Origin: Pseudescherichia sp031998825
GTDB taxonomy: Bacteria; Pseudomonadota; Gammaproteobacteria; Enterobacterales; Enterobacteriaceae
Assembly: GCF_031998825.1 (NCBI RefSeq)
Contig: NZ_DAMACX010000013.1
Location: 33,440 to 97,439 of the forward strand
DNA length: 64,000 nt
Direction of reading: 5' to 3'
The notes under the pieces are model-generated. The model saw only the letters and a list, made by a program, of their open reading frames with translations, was not told where the DNA came from and did not search any database. A program made the translations under genes and the position numbers. Shown here piece by piece: positions 59,409 to 64,000 of this stretch; the stretch's first letter is position 1; the number at the start of each line of letters is the position of its first letter.

Positions 59409-60998
59409 TTAGTGTTCGCGCGTTTTACGGAACTGCACGTCCGGGTAGCGCTCCTGGGTCAGGTTCAGGTTGACCATGGTCGGCGCGATGTAGGTCAGGT
59501 TATCGCCGCCGTCCAGCGCCAGCTGGATCTCGTTTTTACGCTTGAACTCTTCGAATTTCTTCACGTCGCTGCACTCTACCCAGCGGGCAGTGGCGACGTT
59601 AACCGATTCGTAGATCGCTTCCACGTTATATTCGCTCTTCAGGCGCGCAACCACCACGTCGAACTGCAGCACCCCGACCGCACCGACGATCAGATCGTTG
59701 TTGGCAATCGGACGGAACACCTGGACCGCGCCCTCTTCCGAGAGCTGGACCAGCCCTTTAAGCAGCTGCTTCTGCTTCAGCGGATCGCGCAGGCGAATAC
59801 GGCGGAACAACTCAGGGGCAAAGTTCGGAATACCGGTGAACTTCATCATCTCGCCCTGGGTAAAGGTATCGCCGATCTGGATGGTGCCGTGGTTATGCAG
59901 ACCGATGATGTCCCCTGGATAGGCCTCTTCAACGTGGGAACGGTCGCCTGCCATAAAGGTCAGCGCGTCAGAGATAACCACATCCTTGCCGAGACGCACC
60001 TGGCGCAGCTTCATGCCTTTTTCATACTTACCGGAGACCACGCGCAGGAACGCCACGCGGTCGCGGTGTTTCGGATCCATGTTGGCCTGGATCTTAAACA
60101 CGAAACCGGAGAATTTCTCCTCCTGAGCTTCCACTTCGCGGGTATCGGTTTTGCGCGGCATGGGGCGCGGGGCCCACTCAACGAGACCATCCAGCATATG
60201 ATCAACGCCGAAGTTACCCAGCGCGGTACCGAAGAACACCGGGGTGATCTCCCCGGCCAGGAACAGCTCTTTATCGAACTCGTGCGAGGCGCCCTTCACC
60301 AGCTCCAGCTCGTCACGCAGCTGCGCCGCCAGCTCTTCGCCTACGGCAACGTCCAGGTCCGGGTTATCCAGGCCCTTAACGATACGCACGTCCTGGATGG
60401 TATGCCCTTTACCGGTCTGGTAGAGGTAGGTTTCATCTTTATAGAGGTGGTATACGCCTTTAAACAGCTTACCGCAGCCGATCGGCCAGGTAATGGGCGC
60501 GCAGGCAATCTTCAGCTCGCTCTCCACCTCGTCCATCACTTCCATAGGATCACGGATATCGCGGTCAAGCTTGTTCATAAAGGTTAGGATCGGCGTATCG
60601 CGCAGGCGGGTAACTTCCATCAGCTTGCGGGTACGATCCTCTACCCCTTTCGCGGCGTCGATCACCATCAGGCAGCAGTCCACCGCCGTCAGGGTACGGT
60701 AGGTATCCTCGGAGAAGTCTTCGTGCCCCGGGGTGTCCAGCAGGTTCACCAGGCAGTCGTGATACGGGAACTGCATCACGGAGGTGGTGATTGAGATCCC
60801 ACGCTGCTTTTCCATCTCCATCCAGTCGGATTTAGCGTGCTGGCTCGAGCCACGCCCTTTTACCGTACCGGCAGTCTGGATCGCCTGTCCGAACAGCAGC
60901 ACCTTTTCAGTAATGGTGGTCTTACCGGCGTCCGGGTGAGAGATAATGGCAAAAGTACGGCGCTTGGCCACCTCTTGCAGATAAGGAGACAACGTCAT
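59409..60998 (-). CDS. prfC: Peptide chain release factor 3
   Basis: RF3 is a translational GTPase that recycles RF1 and RF2 from the ribosome. The 529 residues equal E. coli. The G domain has P-loop ISHPDAGKTTITEK (about 19-32), DTPGHEDFSEDT and the NKLD motif (TFMNKLDRDIRD). Domains II and III follow (about 280-529). It lies downstream of yjjG with a 91-bp gap. Confidence 0.97.
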   Translation of the reverse strand: MTLSPYLQEVAKRRTFAIISHPDAGKTTITEKVLLFGQAIQTAGTVKGRGSSQHAKSDWMEMEKQRGISITTSVMQFPYHDCLVNLLDTPGHEDFSEDTYRTLTAVDCCLMVIDAAKGVEDRTRKLMEVTRLRDTPILTFMNKLDRDIRDPMEVMDEVESELKIACAPITWPIGCGKLFKGVYHLYKDETYLYQTGKGHTIQDVRIVKGLDNPDLDVAVGEELAAQLRDELELVKGASHEFDKELFLAGEITPVFFGTALGNFGVDHMLDGLVEWAPRPMPRKTDTREVEAQEEKFSGFVFKIQANMDPKHRDRVAFLRVVSGKYEKGMKLRQVRLGKDVVISDALTFMAGDRSHVEEAYPGDIIGLHNHGTIQIGDTFTQGEMMKFTGIPNFAPELFRRIRLRDPLKQKQLLKGLVQLSEEGAVQVFRPIANNDLIVGAVGVLQFDVVVARLKSEYNVEAIYESVNVATARWVECSDVKKFEEFKRKNEIQLALDGGDNLTYIAPTMVNLNLTQERYPDVQFRKTREH

Positions 60999-61089
60999 AA
61001 TTGAATCTTCTTAGTAAACGCGGCACATCGCCACGCATGTTGAATACGAAAAATTGCGGCTATTTTACCCATCAATAGGGGGGAGGCAA

Positions 61090-61767
61090 TCAGTGTTTAC
61101 ACAGGCGTTGCTCCAGTTCGCTCAACGAGGTCACGGTCCAGGTGGGGTTGATCCCCTCCGGCAACGCGCGGTTGTGCGCATTGAGCCAGCAGGTTGCTAA
61201 TCCGGCATTCATGCCACCCAGAATATCGGACTCGGCGGTATCGCCCACCATCAGTACGCGAGAGCGATCCGGGTTGCCCGCCTGCTCCAGCGCGTAGTCA
61301 AAGATGCGCGGATGCGGCTTCGCCACCCCAACCTGCTCGGAGATGACGATCAGGTCAAAATGGTCGCGCAGGCCAGTACGCTCCAGGCGAATTTGCTGTA
61401 GTGCGGTAAAGCCGTTGGTAATAATGCCCATCTTGCACTTGCCCTGCAGGGCGTTCAGCAGCGAGACCGCGCCCGGCAGCGGGGCGCAAATTTCGGCCAT
61501 CGCGGTAATAAACGCGCTGTTAAGATCGCCCGGCTGCACGCTGAGGCGGTCGGCCCAGCTCTGGAAGCGCTGATGCTGCAGCTGTAAAGAGGTGATGGTT
61601 CCGTTCTGGTAATCCACCCACAGCGGCTTATTGACCGCCTGGTAGTCCTGAAAATCTTCGGCGGTAAAGGTCACGCTGTAGTCGAGAAACATCCGCTGTA
61701 GTCCGCTGAATGAGTCGAAGGTAAACAGCGTTTCGTCGGCATCAAAGAAGATCCAGTCCCAGTTCAT
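61090..61767 (-). CDS. yjjG: HAD nucleotidase YjjG
   Basis: A HAD-family 5'-nucleotidase acting on pyrimidine nucleotides such as dUMP and dTMP, thought to clean non-canonical nucleotides. The 225 residues have motif I FFDADETLFTFDSF (residues 7-20), motif II IITNGFTALQ and motif III/IV MVGDTAESDILGG. It lies 16 bp downstream of rimI. Confidence 0.95.
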   Translation of the reverse strand: MNWDWIFFDADETLFTFDSFSGLQRMFLDYSVTFTAEDFQDYQAVNKPLWVDYQNGTITSLQLQHQRFQSWADRLSVQPGDLNSAFITAMAEICAPLPGAVSLLNALQGKCKMGIITNGFTALQQIRLERTGLRDHFDLIVISEQVGVAKPHPRIFDYALEQAGNPDRSRVLMVGDTAESDILGGMNAGLATCWLNAHNRALPEGINPTWTVTSLSELEQRLCKH

Positions 61768-61783
61768 TACATCACCTTTTTTG

Positions 61784-62224
61784 TTAAAGCGGCAAAGCCA
61801 TAATCACGGCGTCTTCGCGGCCGTCAGCGGTTGGATAGTAGTTGCGGCGGATCGTCGCCTCGTTAAAGCCCAGGCTCTCATAGAGGGCGATAGCCGCCGC
61901 GTTTGAGGCCCGCACCTCCAGCCACAGCGTCAGCACGTCACGTTTTTCCAGCTCGCTAATGAGATGTTCGAGCAGCGTGCGTCCCAGCCCCCGGCGCTGA
62001 AATGCGGGATCGACCGCGATATTAAACAGCGTGGCCTCATCAAGAACGACCTGGGTAATGGCAAACGCCGCCAGTGTCTCATCAACCGTCAGGCCCAGGT
62101 TCAGGTAGCGCTCTCCCTGATTGCTGGCGAAGGTTTTTTCGCTCCACGGAAAAGCGTGGGCGCGTTGCTCAATGGCATAGGCGTGCGTTAAGTCAGCCGT
62201 GCTGAGGGAAGAAATCGTGTTCAT
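61784..62224 (-). CDS. rimI: Ribosomal protein S18 alanine N-acetyltransferase
   Basis: RimI acetylates the N-terminal Ala of ribosomal protein S18. It is a GNAT enzyme of 146 residues from MNTISSLSTADLTHAY (E. coli 148). The acetyl-CoA loop is FQRRGLGRTLLEHL (about 81-94) with ASNAAAIALYESLGFNEA at the end. The first 32 bases lie inside the holD 3' end in another frame. A start within holD would add 19 residues. Confidence 0.95.
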   Translation of the reverse strand: MNTISSLSTADLTHAYAIEQRAHAFPWSEKTFASNQGERYLNLGLTVDETLAAFAITQVVLDEATLFNIAVDPAFQRRGLGRTLLEHLISELEKRDVLTLWLEVRASNAAAIALYESLGFNEATIRRNYYPTADGREDAVIMALPL

Positions 62225-62606
62225 ACTCGCAGATTTGTCGCCATAGGTCGGCTCGCGCCGCCGGGTTTGTCCGCAGTTCATCGAATGCGGGAGAGTGAAC
62301 GCGCGCGCCTTCCAGCGTCAGCGCCTCGTCAGTGCCCAGCAGCCAGCTGTTACAGCGGCTCTCCGGGGGCAGCATCGCCACGCGGTCGGGGGTCAGCTGC
62401 AGCACCTGATCCGGGGTTATCGTCAGCGCCCGCAGGATATCACCTACCAGCGGCTCGCTGAGCGCCGGGAGCGTACATGACACCATCACCAGACGGATAT
62501 GCGCGGGCAGTGACACAGCGACTTCGCCCTGCAACGCCGCAGGCAGGCGCAAAGACCACTGGGTAATGCCCAGCTGCTGTAGCTGCCAGTCGCGTCGGGA
62601 AATCAT
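62193..62606 (-). CDS. holD: DNA polymerase III psi subunit
   Basis: HolD links the clamp loader (tau/gamma) to chi and SSB. The 137 residues equal E. coli. The N-terminal MISRRDWQLQQLGITQWSL is the conserved chi/clamp-loader interaction segment. The C-terminus ICEYEHDFFPQHG is typical. It overlaps rimI by 32 bp and is followed by yjjG. It is divergent from rsmC with a 104-bp gap. Confidence 0.95.
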   Translation of the reverse strand: MISRRDWQLQQLGITQWSLRLPAALQGEVAVSLPAHIRLVMVSCTLPALSEPLVGDILRALTITPDQVLQLTPDRVAMLPPESRCNSWLLGTDEALTLEGARVHSPAFDELRTNPAARADLWRQICEYEHDFFPQHG

Positions 62607-62710
62607 AGCGGGTCACTCCTGTATGTCAGGCGCGCAAATATAGCAAATTCGTCGTATCTGCGCCAACAAACAACTATAATCCAGCGCTGAGTTTATTAAG
62701 GAGCTGTTTC

Positions 62711-63739
62711 ATGTCTGCTTTAACCCCGGCAAGTGAAGTCTTGCTGCGTCACAGTGATGATTTCGAAGAGAGCCGCGTTCTGTTTGCCGGAGATATGCAG
62801 GACGACCTGCCCGCGCGTCTGGATACCGCTGAGAGCCGCGCCCATACCCAGCAGTTTCACCACTGGCAGGTGCTGAGCCGCCAGCTGGGCGAAAACGCAC
62901 GCTTTAGCCTTGTAGCCGAGCAGGCCGACGTGGGCGACAGCGATACGCTGATCTACTACTGGCCGAAGAACAAGCCGGAAGCCCTGTTCCAGCTGATGAA
63001 CATCCTCTCCCTGCTGCCGCTGGGCACGGATATTTTTGTGGTGGGTGAGAACCGCAGCGGCGTGCGCAGCGCCGAGCAGATGCTGGCGGATTACTGCCCG
63101 CTGAATAAGGTCGATAGCGCGCGCCGCTGCGGCCTCTACCATGGCCGTCTTGAGAAGCAGCCTGCATTTGATGCCGCCGCGTTCAACGACAGCTATACGC
63201 TGGACGGCCTGACCATCCACACCCTGCCGGGCGTCTTTAGCCGTGATGGTCTGGACAGCGGCAGCCAGCTGCTGCTCTCTACCCTGACGCCGCATACCAA
63301 AGGCAAAGTGCTGGATATCGGCTGCGGCGCGGGCGTGCTCTCCGCGGTGCTGGCCAGCCACTCGCCGAAGGTTCGCCTGACGCTCTGTGACGTCAGCGCC
63401 CCGGCGGTAGAAGCCAGCCGTGCTACCCTGGCTGCCAACGGTTTTGAGGGTGAAGTCTTTGCCAGCAACGTCTTCTCTGAGGTGACCGGCCGTTACGACA
63501 TGATCATCTCCAACCCGCCGTTCCACGATGGTTTGCAGACCAGCCTGGAGGCAGCGCAGACGCTGATCCGCGGTGCGGTACGCCATCTCAACAGCGGCGG
63601 CGAGCTGCGTATTGTGGCCAACGCCTTCCTGCCCTACCCGCAGGTGCTGGACGAAACCTTTGGTTTCCATGAGGTGCTGGCCCAGACCGGACGCTTCAAG
63701 GTTTACCGTACGGTGATGACCCGTCAGGCGAAGCGCTAA
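62711..63739 (+). CDS. rsmC: 16S rRNA (guanine1207-N2)-methyltransferase
   Basis: RsmC methylates G1207 of 16S rRNA. The 342 residues have two Rossmann-like halves, a degenerate N-terminal one and the active C-terminal one with SAM motif VLDIGCGAGVLSAVL (about 198-212) and catalytic IISNPPFHDGLQT (about 264-276). AAGGAG lies just upstream of the ATG. A REP follows the stop. Confidence 0.96.
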   Translation: MSALTPASEVLLRHSDDFEESRVLFAGDMQDDLPARLDTAESRAHTQQFHHWQVLSRQLGENARFSLVAEQADVGDSDTLIYYWPKNKPEALFQLMNILSLLPLGTDIFVVGENRSGVRSAEQMLADYCPLNKVDSARRCGLYHGRLEKQPAFDAAAFNDSYTLDGLTIHTLPGVFSRDGLDSGSQLLLSTLTPHTKGKVLDIGCGAGVLSAVLASHSPKVRLTLCDVSAPAVEASRATLAANGFEGEVFASNVFSEVTGRYDMIISNPPFHDGLQTSLEAAQTLIRGAVRHLNSGGELRIVANAFLPYPQVLDETFGFHEVLAQTGRFKVYRTVMTRQAKR

Positions 63740-63757
63740 ACAGGTTCGGCCAACCCG

Positions 63758-63786
63758 TAGGCCCGGTAAGCGCAGCGCCACCGGGC
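63758..63786. repeat. REP palindrome after rsmC
   Basis: GTAGGCCCGGTAAGCGCAG followed by CGCCACCGGGC is a REP unit 18 bp past the rsmC stop. Confidence 0.8.
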
Positions 63787-63844
63787 GTTACTGGCCGTTC
63801 ACGATGAATTTTGCAGCAGTTATTCTATCCCGCACAATTAACTG

Positions 63845-63872
63845 TTGACGAACGATATAAAACATCTAGAAT
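63845..63872 (+). promoter_or_regulatory. Promoter of the tRNA-Leu operon
   Basis: TTGACG (63845-63850) and TAGAAT (63867-63872) are spaced 16 bp apart and followed by the GC-rich discriminator GCGCCTCC, typical of growth-rate-controlled stable RNA promoters. It is about 40 bp upstream of the tRNA. Confidence 0.85.
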
Positions 63873-63913
63873 GCGCCTCCGTGGTTACGATACTTTAACT
63901 GTATCGATGGTAT

Positions 63914-64000
63914 GCGAAGGTGGCGGAATTGGTAGACGCGCTAGCTTCAGGTGTTAGTGTCCTTACGGATGTGGGGGTTCGAGTCCCCCCCCTCGCACCA
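63914..64000 (+). tRNA. leuQ: tRNA-Leu (anticodon CAG)
   Basis: An 87-nt class II tRNA with acceptor arm GCGAAGG / CCTCGC, anticodon CAG in CTTCAGGTG, a long variable arm (TGTCCTTACGGATGTG), T loop GTTCGAGTC and encoded CCA at the end. It matches E. coli leuQ/leuP/leuV. In E. coli this is a tandem cluster, so further copies probably follow beyond the window; the symbol leuQ is by position as first copy. Confidence 0.95.

Noticed and set aside
1..64000. CRISPR arrays, prophage or integron structure
   Set aside because: No spaced direct repeats, integrase, or phage genes are visible; the only repeats are REP units and the small ones listed.

Overview
The window is a chromosomal segment of a gammaproteobacterium of the family Enterobacteriaceae. 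Gene content, gene order and protein lengths follow the Escherichia coli region around the thr operon (about 0 min and 99-100 min), read in reverse. Almost every backbone protein is colinear with its E. coli counterpart. Several E. coli neighbours are missing (rihC, nhaR, creBCD, yaaI), and there are two accessory insertions. I cannot assign a genus; something near Enterobacter, Lelliottia or Leclercia would fit, but that is a guess.

Layout: 1-5063 holds carB (cut by the window edge), carA with its arginine and P1 control region, dapB, and a divergent pair made of an AlaX-type tRNA-editing hydrolase and a LysR regulator. 5067-10833 is the ribF-ileS-lspA-fkpB-ispH cluster. 11085-12654 has rpsT, which starts with TTG, and nhaA. 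12731-19479 is an AT-rich accessory operon for sulfate-ester metabolism: a Tsx-like outer-membrane channel, an exported Cys-type arylsulfatase, its radical-SAM maturase, a zinc-ribbon protein that looks like a domesticated IS1-type transposase, and an arylsulfate sulfotransferase. 19775-24733 has dnaJ, dnaK with a heat-shock promoter, yaaW and satP. 24767-27134 is a second insertion, with an Rpn-family nuclease and an MHS-type transporter. 27262-31722 has mog, talB, yaaJ, yaaA and yaaX. 31949-36778 is the thrLABC operon with leader peptide and attenuator.

36990-41282 carries yjtD, the small gene yjjY, arcA, creA, rob and gpmB. 41335-49698 carries yjjX, trpR with its operator, slt, ettA and the serB-radA-nadR cluster. 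49818-59067 carries ytjB, lplA, the deoCABD operon with DeoR and CRP sites, yjjV, yjjU, ytjA and osmY. 59409-64000 carries prfC, yjjG, rimI, holD, rsmC and a complete tRNA-Leu(CAG) that ends on the last base.

Most of the window is housekeeping: pyrimidine/arginine, lysine, threonine, isoprenoid, flavin and NAD metabolism, translation, chaperones and redox control. REP/BIME palindromes sit between many genes. The most unusual part is the sulfatase operon. Its genes would import a sulfate ester, cleave it in the periplasm after formylglycine activation, and, with a sulfotransferase that shows no signal peptide, move sulfuryl groups between phenols. The transposase-like zinc-ribbon protein inside it has no assigned function.
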